53,993 nucleotides of DNA, from NCBI RefSeq assembly GCF_000337735.1, contig NZ_AOHX01000026.1, positions 195,160 through 249,152 of the forward strand, read 5' to 3'. The DNA comes from Natronorubrum sulfidifaciens JCM 14089 (GTDB lineage: Archaea; Halobacteriota; Halobacteria; Halobacteriales; Natrialbaceae). Made by a program: the position numbers and the translations under genes. Under the pieces are notes generated by a model. It was not told the origin of the DNA and did not search any database. It saw only the letters and a list, made by a program, of their open reading frames with translations. Positions 44,567-53,296 of the stretch are shown here, in pieces (within the stretch, counting starts at the first letter, position 1; every line of letters begins with the position of its first letter).

Positions 44567-44680
44567 ATGACGGATCGATACGAGATGGTGGTGTGTCAAA
44601 ACGGAACGCTCGAGCTTCGAGATCCGGACGACCCCAACTGCTGGCTCGCAACCGACTCGCCGGCTGAGATAGCGCGGTAA
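44567..44680 (+). CDS. 37-residue conserved small protein
   Basis: A 37-residue ORF: MTDRYEMVVCQNGTLELRDP then DDPNCWLATDSPAEIAR. The pattern of a short beta segment followed by DP..CW(L/I).(S/T)D recalls the DUF7331-type small proteins of haloarchaea. It starts 153 bases from the divergent HMCES gene. No other function can be stated. Confidence 0.55.
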   Translation: MTDRYEMVVCQNGTLELRDPDDPNCWLATDSPAEIAR

Positions 44681-44735
44681 CCGTCCTGTCTGCGGTGTCG
44701 CTCACCGCACCATGGTTTTTTCGACTCCCAGTTGT

Positions 44736-44740
44736 AAAAA
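44736..44740 (-). terminator. T5 tract after tRNA-Ser
   Basis: TTTTT on the minus strand 54-58 bases past the tRNA 3' end, with a further pyrimidine-rich stretch near 44716-44721. A probable archaeal tRNA terminator region. Confidence 0.35.
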
Positions 44741-44793
44741 GTGGTTTTTGGAAAGGTCGACGCCCCGCTCAGCGGTTTGCTCGCGGAAGAAGA

Positions 44794-44875
44794 CGCCAGG
44801 ACAGGGATTTGAACCCTGAATCCCGAAAGGGAACACGCTTTCCAGGCGTGCGCCTTACCGTTCGGCCATCCTGGC
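44794..44875 (-). tRNA. tRNA-Ser (GGA)
   Basis: An 82-base type II tRNA with a long variable arm (TTCCC...GGGAT). Acceptor GCCAGGA/TCCTGGC is perfect and the discriminator is G. The anticodon loop CTGGAAA sits within the ACGC/GCGT stem, giving GGA. The T arm carries GTTCAAATC. CCA is not encoded. A TATA-like run (ATAAAAGTAAGAGTTAAA on the minus strand) lies about 30-40 bases upstream. Confidence 0.95.
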
Positions 44876-44902
44876 CTACCTGCTCATAACAACGTCGGTC
44901 GT

Positions 44903-45175
44903 TTAACTCTTACTTTTATCGTCGCCGTGTGACCCGGTTTCATCCATTGCCCGGCGGGTCGACCACGTGGCGATCCGATACTCGAGGACGTACGCACTGC
45001 CCGCCGTCAGAGCGCCGACGAGACCGGCGACGACGACGCCCTGAACGATCGAGACGAGTGGGTCGACGACCAGCGCGTAGCCCTGAACGAGCACGAGGAA
45101 GGCCATGAACCCGACAGCGCCCCACAACAGCGCTGAGAGGGTCCGTGGGGAGAACCCAGCAACGGTCGCTCGCAT
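44903..45175 (-). CDS. Small membrane protein
   Basis: A 90-residue protein with two transmembrane helices (LSALLWGAVGFMAFLVLVQGYA and VQGVVVAGLVGALTAGSAYVL) and a charged C-terminal tail. It starts 3 bases after the RidA stop, so it is in the ilvA-ridA operon. Function unknown. Confidence 0.7.
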   Translation of the reverse strand: MRATVAGFSPRTLSALLWGAVGFMAFLVLVQGYALVVDPLVSIVQGVVVAGLVGALTAGSAYVLEYRIATWSTRRAMDETGSHGDDKSKS

Positions 45176-45178
45176 GCC

Positions 45179-45559
45179 TTACTCGAGCGAGGCGACGGCT
45201 TCGAGTTCGATGCCGACGCCTTTGGGGAGGGCAGCGACTTCGATGGCACTTCGGGCCGGCGGCTCGTCGTCGAAGTAGCTAGCGTAGGCCTCGTTCATCG
45301 CGTCGAAGTCGTCGATGTCGTCGAGGAAAACGGTGACTTTGAGGATGTCAGCCGACGTCGCCCCGGCCTCGTCGAGGACGGCATCGAGGTTGTAGAGCGC
45401 TTGCTCGGTCTGGACGTCGATCGGTTCGTCATCGAGGAGTTCGCCGTCGGTCGTCAGGGGAATCTGGCCCGCGGTAAACACCAGCGAGTCGTCGGTCGTC
45501 GCTTGACTGTAGGCACCGACCGCGGCCGGTGCGTCGTCGGTCTGGATAATCCGTTTCAT
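45179..45559 (-). CDS. ridA: RidA-family imine deaminase
   Basis: A 126-residue RidA/YjgF protein: IIQTDDAPAAVGAYSQATTDD, VFTAGQIPLT, and RSAIEVAALPKGVGIELEAVA with the conserved Arg that binds carboxylate. RidA hydrolyses reactive 2-aminoacrylate/2-aminocrotonate intermediates made by IlvA, whose gene lies 44 bases upstream in the same direction. Confidence 0.95.
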   Translation of the reverse strand: MKRIIQTDDAPAAVGAYSQATTDDSLVFTAGQIPLTTDGELLDDEPIDVQTEQALYNLDAVLDEAGATSADILKVTVFLDDIDDFDAMNEAYASYFDDEPPARSAIEVAALPKGVGIELEAVASLE

Positions 45560-45603
45560 GTCCCACTCCTCGGCGTGCTCGGGCTTAAAACGAGGCGATA
45601 CCG

Positions 45604-46815
45604 CTACGCGAGGATGTCGACGTCGTAGCCAGCGCCGCGGAGATCCGAGAGGAACGCGTCGACGTGATCGGGACCGCGCATCTCGAGTTCGATCTCGACT
45701 TCGGTGTCGCTCATCTCGACGTCACGGGAGGTCCGGTCGTGGTGGATCGCGTAGATGTTTGCCTGATGGGCGGTGAAGATGTCGAGCAAGTCCTCGAGCG
45801 CGCCCGGCCGATCCTTCAACACCGTCCGAATCTTGAGATACCGGCCGGTTTCGACGAGCCCGCGGACGATGACGTTCGTGAGCGTGTTGAGATCGATGTT
45901 GCCGCCACAGAGGGCGGCGACGATCGTCTCGTCCTCGTCGTAGTCGAACTGCTCGAAGAGCACCGCCGCGAGCGGGACGGCACCCGCTCCTTCGACGAGC
46001 GTCTTCGACCGCTCGAGGAGATAGACCAGCGCGACGGCGATCTCGGGGTCGGAGACGGTGACGACCTCGTCGACGTACTGCTGGATGTAGGGGAACGTCT
46101 GCTCGCCGACGCTCCGGGTGGCGATCCCGTCCGCGATGGTGTCGACCCCCTCGAGCGAGACGCGTTCGCCCTTCTCGAGGGAGGCCGCGGCACTCGAGGC
46201 TCCTTCGGCCTGTACACCGATGACACGCGTGTCGGGTTTCTGTTCTTTGATCGCGGTTGCGATCCCGCTGATGAGCCCGCCGCCACCGATCGGGACGACG
46301 ACGGTCTCGACATCGGGGCAGTCCTCTAAGATCTCGAGGCCGATCGTTCCCTGTCCGGCCATGATGTCCTCGTCGTCGAACGCGTGGACGTACGTTCGGC
46401 CTTCCTCGCGCTCGATCTCGTGGGCGCGTTCGGCGGCCTCGTTGTAGTCTCGACCCGAGAGAACGACCTCGGCTCCGTAGCTTTTGGTTGCTTTGACCTT
46501 CGAAATCGGCGCGTGCTCGGGCATGACGATCTTCGAGTCGACACCGGATCGTGTCGCCGCGAGGGCGACGCCCTGAGCGTGATTGCCGGCACTCGCGGTG
46601 ACGACGCCGGCGGCTTTCTGTTCCTCGGAGAGGGTTGCGATCCGGTTCGTCGCGCCGCGGATCTTGAACGCCCCCGTCCGCTGGAAGTTCTCCAGTTTCA
46701 GGTGGACGTCGGCCCCGGTCATCGCCGAATACGTATGTGCATGTTCGAGCGGCGTGTGTCGAGAGGTCTCCCGGACCCGCTCGTGTGCCTCGAGAATGTC
46801 GGCAAGTTCGAGCAT
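45604..46815 (-). CDS. ilvA: Threonine ammonia-lyase
   Basis: PLP enzyme that turns threonine into 2-oxobutyrate. Of 403 residues, KIRGA contains the PLP Lys (Lys51), SAGNHAQGVA and PIGGGGLISG are phosphate/PLP loops, and the last ~75 residues form an ACT domain (RTVLKDRPGALEDLLDIF), implying amino-acid control. The start at 46815 fits a TATA-like CTTACAA near 46838-46844. ridA and a membrane gene follow. Confidence 0.95.
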   Translation of the reverse strand: MLELADILEAHERVRETSRHTPLEHAHTYSAMTGADVHLKLENFQRTGAFKIRGATNRIATLSEEQKAAGVVTASAGNHAQGVALAATRSGVDSKIVMPEHAPISKVKATKSYGAEVVLSGRDYNEAAERAHEIEREEGRTYVHAFDDEDIMAGQGTIGLEILEDCPDVETVVVPIGGGGLISGIATAIKEQKPDTRVIGVQAEGASSAAASLEKGERVSLEGVDTIADGIATRSVGEQTFPYIQQYVDEVVTVSDPEIAVALVYLLERSKTLVEGAGAVPLAAVLFEQFDYDEDETIVAALCGGNIDLNTLTNVIVRGLVETGRYLKIRTVLKDRPGALEDLLDIFTAHQANIYAIHHDRTSRDVEMSDTEVEIELEMRGPDHVDAFLSDLRGAGYDVDILA

Positions 46816-46845
46816 ACGGTCGACTACTCGGCAGGTGTTGTAAGA

Positions 46846-46923
46846 CTGTCGGGGACTGGGCAGCCAGTTGGATCGGCTCGGACCGAGTCCCCGGACAGAA
46901 CTGTGCTGCCCGGTGGGCAACAC
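46846..46923. promoter_or_regulatory. Two strong inverted repeats upstream of ilvA
   Basis: CTGTC-GGGGACT (46846-46857) pairs with AGTCCCC-g-GACAG (46886-46898), a 12-bp stem with one bulged base and a 28-base loop. Next, GTGC-TGCCC (46903-46911) pairs with GGGCA-ACAC (46915-46923), with one mismatch and a 3-base loop. A TATA-like CTTTATATGCC on the minus strand (46981-46991) would put both in an ilvA leader, while a nearer box at 46838 gives a leaderless transcript. The role is unknown. Confidence 0.4.
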
Positions 46924-47069
46924 GACAGGGAATACAGGAAATGCACGGCGTGTGACGTGCGAGTGTAGAAGGGAGTGCGTGGCATATAAAGCTCATGGCT
47001 CCGGGGCGAAAGTGAAATCGCAAGACGTGGCGTCGGAGATCAGGATGTCCGACGTCCGGCAGACGGACG

Positions 47070-47519
47070 TCATTCGGGATATCGAAGCACGACATCCGCT
47101 CGCTCGAGTGCTGCGCGGACGGACTGGCGAAACGACGGCGCGTCGGGCCAGCCCACATCGGCCTCGACACCGAGTCGGACCGGATCGCCGACATACACCT
47201 GCACAGGTCGCTGCTCCGTGTCGGGCACCGACACCCGCGTGTACAGTCCGTAGTCGACACCCTCATACCGGTCGAGTCGCTCCAGTGTCCGGTCGTCGAC
47301 CTCGAGCACGCGACCCTCGACGCACTCACCGGGCACGAGCGTCGGATACCGGCCGTCGACACGGTGGAGTCCCTCGAGGACAGCGTCGCCTCGAAACGCG
47401 TACTCGCCGGGGCCGTCGCCCAGAAGCGTCTCGACCCGATCCGGATCGGTCAACGTCCCGTACACGAAGACCAACACGGTCGGACAGTCGTGGTCGGTCG
47501 TCTTGTGTGTGGTGCTCAT
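47070..47519 (-). CDS. Gamma-glutamylcyclotransferase-family protein
   Basis: A 149-residue protein of the GGCT/AIG2 fold: VFVYGTLTDPDRVETLLGDG is the substrate-binding turn (YGTL), EGRVLEVDDRTLERLDRYEGVD includes the catalytic Glu region, and PVQVYVGDP follows. Possible gamma-glutamyl or related amide chemistry; substrate unknown. The ATG at 47519 is used. Confidence 0.88.
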   Translation of the reverse strand: MSTTHKTTDHDCPTVLVFVYGTLTDPDRVETLLGDGPGEYAFRGDAVLEGLHRVDGRYPTLVPGECVEGRVLEVDDRTLERLDRYEGVDYGLYTRVSVPDTEQRPVQVYVGDPVRLGVEADVGWPDAPSFRQSVRAALERADVVLRYPE

Positions 47520-47625
47520 CGGCGATGACGACAGGCGTCCGGGTCGCTCGCTTACAGCACTGACAGTACCCTTTCCGGTGAGAGCAACAAAAGCTGGAGT
47601 AGTCCGAACGGAGTCCGAAACGACG

Positions 47626-48774
47626 TTATCGCTCGTCGAGCGGGACGAACTCCGCGTCCTGCGGGCCAGTGTAGCGCGCACGTGGGCGGATGAGTCGGTT
47701 GTCTTCCTGATACTCGAGGACGTGGCCGACCCAGCCACCGGCACGGCTCATCGCGAAGATTGGGGTGTACATATCGATCGGGATGCCGAGCTGGTAATAG
47801 ACCGAGCCCGAGTAGAAGTCGACGTTCGGGGCGATGCCCTTCTCGCCCAGTCCCTTCTCTTCGGAGAGATACTGCTCGATGGTCGTCGTGTAGTTGTACC
47901 ACTTGTCCTCGCCGTTGTCGGCGAGTTCCTTGCTGCGTTCCTGAAGGATCTTCGCTCGTGGGTCTTTGACGTTGTAGACGCGGTGGCCGAAGCCGGGGAT
48001 GCGTCGTCCTTCGTCGGTCGCCTGTTCGACCCACTCGCGGTGGTCGAGATCACTTTCGTCGATCTCCTTGAGGACTTCCATGACGTCCTGATTTGCGCCG
48101 CCGTGGAGTGGGCCGGAGAGCGCACTGATGCCGCCGGTCACGGCGCTGTAGATGTCAGCCATCGTCGAGCCAATCACCATCGACGTAAACGTCGAGGCGT
48201 TCAGGCCGTGGTCTGCGTGTAAGATAAGCGCCTGATCGAAGGTTTCGGCGTGGATATCGTCCGGCTCCTCGCCGGTCAGCATGTAGAGGAAGTTCGCTGC
48301 AAGCCCCAGGTCAGGGTGAGGGTCGAGCGGCTCCTCGTCGAGTCGGTAGCGCTCGAACGCTGCCAGCGCGGTCGGGATTTTGGCGGTGATCCGCCGTCCC
48401 TTTCGAAGCGACGCCTCGAGGTCTTCGGGATCGGCATCGCGTTCGGGTTCAGTGGCCGAAAACATCGAGACCGCAGTCCGGAGTGCGGCCATGGGCTCCT
48501 CGTCAGCCGCTGCGAGTCGTTCCATCGTCGCGAGCACGTCGTCGCTGACTTCGCGCTCCTCATTGAGCGCGGCAGTGAACGACTCGAGTTCGTCCGCGTT
48601 TGGCAGGTGGCCATGCCAGAGGAGATAGACCACTTCCTCGTAGCTCGCACCACGGGCGAGCTCTTCGATCGTATAGCCGCGATAGATCAGCCGACCTTCG
48701 TCACCGTCGATCGAACTGAGTCCGGACTCTGCAACAAGGACTCCCTCCAATCCTTTCTTGAGATCGTCAACCAT
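47626..48774 (-). CDS. gltA: Citrate synthase
   Basis: Condenses acetyl-CoA and oxaloacetate in the citric acid cycle. The 382-residue archaeal/Gram-positive-type enzyme has HADHGLNASTF, LHGGANQDVM, GFGHRVY and PNVDFYSG, which carry the catalytic His and Asp residues. The start at 48774 (MVDDLKKGLEGV) lies about 25-33 bases from a TATA-like ATACTTTT (48799-48806). Confidence 0.96.
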   Translation of the reverse strand: MVDDLKKGLEGVLVAESGLSSIDGDEGRLIYRGYTIEELARGASYEEVVYLLWHGHLPNADELESFTAALNEEREVSDDVLATMERLAAADEEPMAALRTAVSMFSATEPERDADPEDLEASLRKGRRITAKIPTALAAFERYRLDEEPLDPHPDLGLAANFLYMLTGEEPDDIHAETFDQALILHADHGLNASTFTSMVIGSTMADIYSAVTGGISALSGPLHGGANQDVMEVLKEIDESDLDHREWVEQATDEGRRIPGFGHRVYNVKDPRAKILQERSKELADNGEDKWYNYTTTIEQYLSEEKGLGEKGIAPNVDFYSGSVYYQLGIPIDMYTPIFAMSRAGGWVGHVLEYQEDNRLIRPRARYTGPQDAEFVPLDER

Positions 48775-48943
48775 ACTCGGCATTTCGCACCCCGATGGAA
48801 AAGTATTGTCGTTTGTTCGCTGTCACGCTCGAACACGTGTGATGTCACCGTTTCGTTGCATCTCATCGTAAACTGAACGGTTAATTCCGGCTTTTAGATG
48901 AACACATGATCACTGTTTAATCATTGGGGTGGATTATTTTACA

Positions 48944-49594
48944 TTATTTTTCAAGGATGGCAGCCATCAGCTTCGTCTGCGCCGCCGCCAAATGCTCGGT
49001 AAACGTCGAGCGCGCGATGTCGAGTTCATCGGCGACGTCCGTCGCATTTGCCCCTTTCGGATACTCGAAATACCCACACTCGTGGGCCGTCTCGATGATC
49101 TCGCGCTGGCGCGTCGTCAGTAGTTCGCGGTCGACGATGACGGGGTCCGTCGATTCGTCTTCGCCCTGTGTGAGGTCTTCGACGAGGACACCGTCGAACT
49201 GCGCGCGGAGGTCACCGACGATTTCGGAGACTCGCTCGAGTTCGAGCGTTCGAAACGTCAACAATAGCGAGCCGTTCTGGGCGCGCACGGAGGCGACCGG
49301 CGTTCCAGTCTGCTCGATAATATCACACGCACAGCCAGTCCCAGCGTCGCGCTCGAATCGGTACACGTCTTCGTGAGTGGTCGTCTGCAGCGTGGTCAGT
49401 TCAGTCCCGGAACCGTCGGACACCGCCTCCGTCGACGACCCGGCAGTGACGCCAAACTCCTCGGTAACGGTCCCGTCCGTGGCCGTTCTCGAGCGCGCGA
49501 CGGATGAGATCGGTTCGTCGATGGTCGCCGAGACGTCGGCGACCGGACAGTCGGTCGGTTCGTTGACGACGACCGTTGCTCGAAACCCGCTCAT
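48944..49594 (-). CDS. Bat-type HTH transcription regulator
   Basis: A 216-residue regulator. The N-terminal part is the bacterio-opsin-activator-type domain, and the C-terminus is HTH_10 (LLTTRQREIIETAHECGYFEYPKGANATDVADELDIARSTFTEHLAAAQTKLM). The domain order parallels the regulator at 14049, but the sequence differs widely. It is downstream of citrate synthase in the opposite transcription unit order; the regulon is unknown. The start at 49594 (MSGFRATVVV) was chosen. Confidence 0.88.
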   Translation of the reverse strand: MSGFRATVVVNEPTDCPVADVSATIDEPISSVARSRTATDGTVTEEFGVTAGSSTEAVSDGSGTELTTLQTTTHEDVYRFERDAGTGCACDIIEQTGTPVASVRAQNGSLLLTFRTLELERVSEIVGDLRAQFDGVLVEDLTQGEDESTDPVIVDRELLTTRQREIIETAHECGYFEYPKGANATDVADELDIARSTFTEHLAAAQTKLMAAILEK

Positions 49595-49733
49595 GCATCT
49601 CGCTAGTGTCTCGCACATAATAACCGGCCGTCGAATTCCCGGCCGATGAAAACACACTCGATTGCTGGTCACTCGAGCGGGGACCGTTTAGGGGGACAGG
49701 TCCACCCCTACAGAACCCGATTTCGAACGGCGT

Positions 49734-50096
49734 TCAGGCCCGCTGGCCCAGCTTTTCGCGGCTGATCCGGACGCCAGTTGGCGTGATAATCATCTGGTCG
49801 TCGCCTTTCCGGACGATATCGCCGTCGACCTCGTGGGCGACCTGTCGAAGTTCGTCGACGATGTGTTCGACGGTGCTATCTTCGGTTCGGAGTCGCGTGA
49901 TGTCCGCAATGACGATGTCGCCGTCGTAGACGGCGTCTTTGATGTCGATGGCGTCGGCCTGCCCGCTGACCTCGGCGATATGGACCTGCATCGCCGCGTC
50001 GGCCGAACTTGCCGATACGTCGTCGAGATTCAGTTCGACGTAATCCTCGGCAGTCCGTGACTGACTCCCACCGAGAATTTTACTCATAAATCCCAT
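49734..50096 (-). CDS. sepF: Cell division protein SepF
   Basis: A 120-residue SepF that anchors FtsZ2 to the membrane in archaea. MGFMSKILGG is the amphipathic membrane-binding helix, and the core is VHIAEVSGQ...IKDAVYDGDIVIADITRLR...EHIVDELRQVAHEVDGDIVRKGDDQMIITPTGVRI. It closely resembles Haloferax SepF. The PUA gene ends 84 bases upstream in the same direction. Confidence 0.95.
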   Translation of the reverse strand: MGFMSKILGGSQSRTAEDYVELNLDDVSASSADAAMQVHIAEVSGQADAIDIKDAVYDGDIVIADITRLRTEDSTVEHIVDELRQVAHEVDGDIVRKGDDQMIITPTGVRISREKLGQRA

Positions 50097-50179
50097 TGGC
50101 GTAACTCACCGTCGCCGCCAGTATAGTTCTTACGTCAGACACAGTCTTGTGTGCAGATACTGTCGGCCGTGGCCGACGG

Positions 50180-50659
50180 CTACCCAGCGAACTCGTAGAG
50201 GTCGTCACCGACATGATGGAGCGACTCGACGACTTTGCCCTCATCACCGACCATCTCTGTCCCCTCGACACTGGCGCGCCCGACAGCAAGCACCTTGCCG
50301 TGGGTTTCCTCGGCGATGATGACGAGATCGCCGGGCGAGATATCCTCAGTTGCCGTCGTAATTCCGGGACGCATCACGTCCGCACCGTCGCTGACGAACG
50401 AAATCGCGCCGGCGTCGACCGTGACCAGCCGCTGGTCGGGCTCGTACGCGTTTGCTCCTCTAACCGTTAGGAACGGCTCCTCGTCGAAGTGGGCGACCTG
50501 TGGTTCGCCGTCGATGAGGATGACTTCCCAGTCGGTGTTCTCGAACTCGACGCGTTCATAGGTGTCGCCGTCGGGCGAGACGCCGAGTTGCGCTGCCAAG
50601 GTGTCCTCGAGGTCCGAGACCGCATCGCTGCGGAGATGGTGGCGAGACTTGACCTGCAT
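50180..50659 (-). CDS. PUA-domain RNA-binding protein
   Basis: A 159-residue protein with an N-terminal MCT-1-like part (MQVKSRHHLRSDAVSDLEDTL) and a C-terminal PUA domain (RLVTVDAGAISFVSDGADVMRPGI...ISPGDLVIIAEETHGKVLAVGRA). Related archaeal proteins are predicted to act in translation or RNA modification. TATA-like CTTTTATTTCC (near 50682-50692) fits the leaderless ATG at 50659. It precedes sepF. Confidence 0.9.
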   Translation of the reverse strand: MQVKSRHHLRSDAVSDLEDTLAAQLGVSPDGDTYERVEFENTDWEVILIDGEPQVAHFDEEPFLTVRGANAYEPDQRLVTVDAGAISFVSDGADVMRPGITTATEDISPGDLVIIAEETHGKVLAVGRASVEGTEMVGDEGKVVESLHHVGDDLYEFAG

Positions 50660-50782
50660 ACCCAGCTAAACGAGTGGTCCGGAAATAAAAGGCCCGTTCC
50701 GGCGACCGATCGCCCATCATGACAGTCGATCCGATCGAGGAATGTGACAATTGCTAAATAGTATCACGATGTCGTAGCACTC

Positions 50783-51076
50783 ATGTGGCCCTCCCGGAGC
50801 CGCACTGAAACGGTCATCTGCACGGCCTGTGGTGACCAGTTTACCCGGTCGATGGCTCGTGAGTACGACAAGTACGGCGATCGCTGGGATCGCAAAGACA
50901 AGACGTTCGAGTATCTCTGCAAGCCCTGTCACAGCGACCTGTGTCATCACCCACGAACCGACCTCGAGGCGATCCTCGTCGAGATTGGAGCCGGCGATAC
51001 CGACGAGGAGACGTTTCTCTCGGCGTATCTCGAGACCGTCGAGAAACGGTATGGGAGACTCGAGGAAGAATCCTAA
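50783..51076 (+). CDS. Small zinc-binding protein
   Basis: A 97-residue protein with two CxxC pairs: CTACGDQF (Cys13/16) and LCKPCHSDLCHH (Cys46/49, plus Cys/His after). A treble-clef or zinc-ribbon-like site is likely. The C-terminal half is helical. CTAAATAGTATC (50753-50764) is a TATA-like box 20-30 bases before the ATG. Family not recognised with certainty. Confidence 0.75.
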   Translation: MWPSRSRTETVICTACGDQFTRSMAREYDKYGDRWDRKDKTFEYLCKPCHSDLCHHPRTDLEAILVEIGAGDTDEETFLSAYLETVEKRYGRLEEES

Positions 51077-51148
51077 CTCGTTCGCGTTCGTTCCGAACGT
51101 CTCGGCCGTCCCGACACGACTTTCACCCTTTCGTTCGTACCCCACCGT

Positions 51149-52447
51149 ATGAGTGACGACGCACAGGCCGAAGCCGGTACGGCCGAAGGGCAGGGCCCCG
51201 TCGAGATCAGCGAAGACCTCGCACGACATCTCGAAAACAAACGCGAAGAGCTGTTCGAGAAGTTCGAGATCCGTGATGCGTTTCCCTCGGCCGTCCTCGA
51301 GGAAGCCAAGGCGCGAACCGAAGGCGTCGAGGCAGAGATTCAGGACGAACTCGACGAGCGCAAAGATCTGCGGGACCTGACGACGTGGACGACGGACCCG
51401 ATCGACGCACAGGACTTCGACGACGCGCTGTCGATCGAAGAACGCGAGGATGAGTACGTCCTGTGGGTGCACATCGCCGACGTGACCCACTACGTCAACC
51501 CCGAGGCGGCGATGTGGGACGAAGCCGTCGAGCGCGGGAACACAGTCTATCTGCCGGGCTATACGATCCATATGCTCCCGCCCGTGCTGGCTGAGACGGT
51601 CTGTTCACTGGTTCCTAACGAGGACCGACTGGCCCACACGGTCGAGATGCACCTCGATAAGGAGCACCTCTCGTATGAGACCATCGACATCTACAAGTCG
51701 GTCATCGAGTCCGACGAACGACTGACCTACTCGCAGGCCGAAAACCGACTCGACGATCCCGACGCGCCGCTGCACGAGGAGAACAAACTGGTGCATGAGG
51801 TCGCCGACCGGATGCACGAACAGCGCAAAGAGGACGGCTCGCTCGTCTTGAACCCCGCTCGAGACCGTGCGCACACGATCATCGAGGAGTGTATGCTCAA
51901 GGCTAACAAGGCCGTCACGCACGAACTGATGTGGAATCGCGGCGTCGAAGCGATGTACCGAGTCCACCCGCAGCCAAGTCCCGACGAGTGGTCCGAAGCG
52001 CTCCGAGAGATTCAGGACCTAGATGGCGTCTCCATTCCCGGCGACACGTGGGACGACCCGCGAAAAGCCGTCAACGCGACGCTCGAGGACGCCCCAGGTC
52101 GCCAACTCGACAAGATCCAGTGGGCGGTGATGAAGGTGATGCCGCGCGCGAAGTACATGAACGATCCGTTCGGTGGCCACCACGCGCTGAACTTCGAGAT
52201 CTACGGCCACTTCACGAGCCCGATTCGCCGACTTTCGGACCTGATCAACCACTGGATCGTCTACCAGAACGACGTTCCCGAGAACCTCGTCGAACTCTGT
52301 GATCGGGCCAGCGACAAACAGAAAGACGCCGAGCAGTGCGAACGCGAGTACAAGACCTTCCTGCAGGAGGTCGGCCTCGATCCGATGGCCGTCAACAACC
52401 GCGGGATCGAAGTCGTCGACGACGAAGACGCGGAGAAAACGCTGTAA
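51149..52447 (+). CDS. RNB-domain ribonuclease
   Basis: A 432-residue RNase II/R-type exonuclease. The RNB signature DPIDAQDFDDALSI (about residues 86-99) supplies the catalytic Asp residues, and HFTSPIRRLSDLINHWIVY is the later RNB motif. Cold-shock and S1 domains of bacterial RNase R are missing, as in other haloarchaeal versions. It probably degrades RNA 3' to 5'. Starts 72 bases after the zinc-binding gene. Confidence 0.92.
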   Translation: MSDDAQAEAGTAEGQGPVEISEDLARHLENKREELFEKFEIRDAFPSAVLEEAKARTEGVEAEIQDELDERKDLRDLTTWTTDPIDAQDFDDALSIEEREDEYVLWVHIADVTHYVNPEAAMWDEAVERGNTVYLPGYTIHMLPPVLAETVCSLVPNEDRLAHTVEMHLDKEHLSYETIDIYKSVIESDERLTYSQAENRLDDPDAPLHEENKLVHEVADRMHEQRKEDGSLVLNPARDRAHTIIEECMLKANKAVTHELMWNRGVEAMYRVHPQPSPDEWSEALREIQDLDGVSIPGDTWDDPRKAVNATLEDAPGRQLDKIQWAVMKVMPRAKYMNDPFGGHHALNFEIYGHFTSPIRRLSDLINHWIVYQNDVPENLVELCDRASDKQKDAEQCEREYKTFLQEVGLDPMAVNNRGIEVVDDEDAEKTL

Positions 52448-52490
52448 GCAGCGGCCAGCGTTCTCACTCGCTGGACAGTTACACGGCCGA

Positions 52491-53018
52491 TCAAAGCGAC
52501 TTTTCGTAGACACACTCTTCGAGGCCGTCGGCCAGATCCGTCTCACGCGTCGTGACGTGGTCGAACCCCGCGGCGTCGTAGAACGCAATCCCGCTGTCGT
52601 TGTCGGCGAGGACGGCCAGCCGAAGCCGGTCGAACGTCCTCTCGAGGGCGGTCTCGAGGCGCTCGAGCAACGCGGTTCCGACGCCCTCGCCCCACACGTC
52701 CGGATGGACGTAGAGTCTGGTTAGATACCCCACTGAGACGTCCTCCGGCCACGGAACGACCTGCGCGAAGCCGAGACAGTCGCCTGCGAACGCGTCGTCG
52801 ACAGTTCGGTCTTCGGCGATCAGAAAGACCGCATCCTCGCGTTCGCTCGCGTCGCTGATCGACGACTCGAGATCACCGATCGCGTACCACTCGTCGACGA
52901 CGTCGTCGACGGTCTCGCGACCGAGGAGGTCGTCGTAGGCGGCGTGCCAACTCTCGCGAGCGGTCACGTGGATCGCCCAGATGTCGTCGGTGGTTGCCTG
53001 CCGGACGGCTCGAGTCAC
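52491..53018 (-). CDS. GNAT acetyltransferase
   Basis: A 175-residue acetyltransferase if begun at the GTG at 53018 (VTRAVRQATTDDIWAIHVTA). YLTRLYVHPDVWGEGVGTALLERLE is the acetyl-CoA motif A, and NDSGIAFYDAAGFDHV is motif B. An in-frame start at 53138 would add 40 residues unlike the family. Substrate unknown. Converges with the RNB gene. Confidence 0.83.
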   Translation of the reverse strand: MTRAVRQATTDDIWAIHVTARESWHAAYDDLLGRETVDDVVDEWYAIGDLESSISDASEREDAVFLIAEDRTVDDAFAGDCLGFAQVVPWPEDVSVGYLTRLYVHPDVWGEGVGTALLERLETALERTFDRLRLAVLADNDSGIAFYDAAGFDHVTTRETDLADGLEECVYEKSL

Positions 53019-53296
53019 ACATGCCAGTATCACGTCAGAAGGGAAAAGTGCGTGGCCGGCCGTTGAGTTTCTATACGAAAACATATAGTTGTGCCAGAGA
53101 GATTCTGCCAAACGGGTCCTCAAGCCCGCAGATCGCATCGAGTGTGGAGAGAGTTCAGCAGCGGTAACTGATAAGTTCTAAACAAGACGCCGGCCTGTTG
53201 CACGAGATCGGCTTCGAGTTGTGCCGTCTTTGCACCCGACCGTATGAGATGGCTGCGGCAGCAGAGAGACCGGTCGGATCGAAGCCCGCGGTCGGC

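Noticed and set aside
46840-46846. Another GTAAGAC near ilvA as part of the cdr regulon
   Set aside because: A single 7-mer is expected several times in 54 kb by chance; no inverted or spaced partner is present.
45722-47362. Arg-rich minus-strand ORF of 546 residues
   Set aside because: Shifted-frame shadow of ilvA with basic composition atypical of this acidic proteome.
50717-51571. Minus-strand ORF of 284 residues opposite the zinc protein and RNB gene
   Set aside because: The plus-strand genes have clear motifs and promoters; this frame has none.
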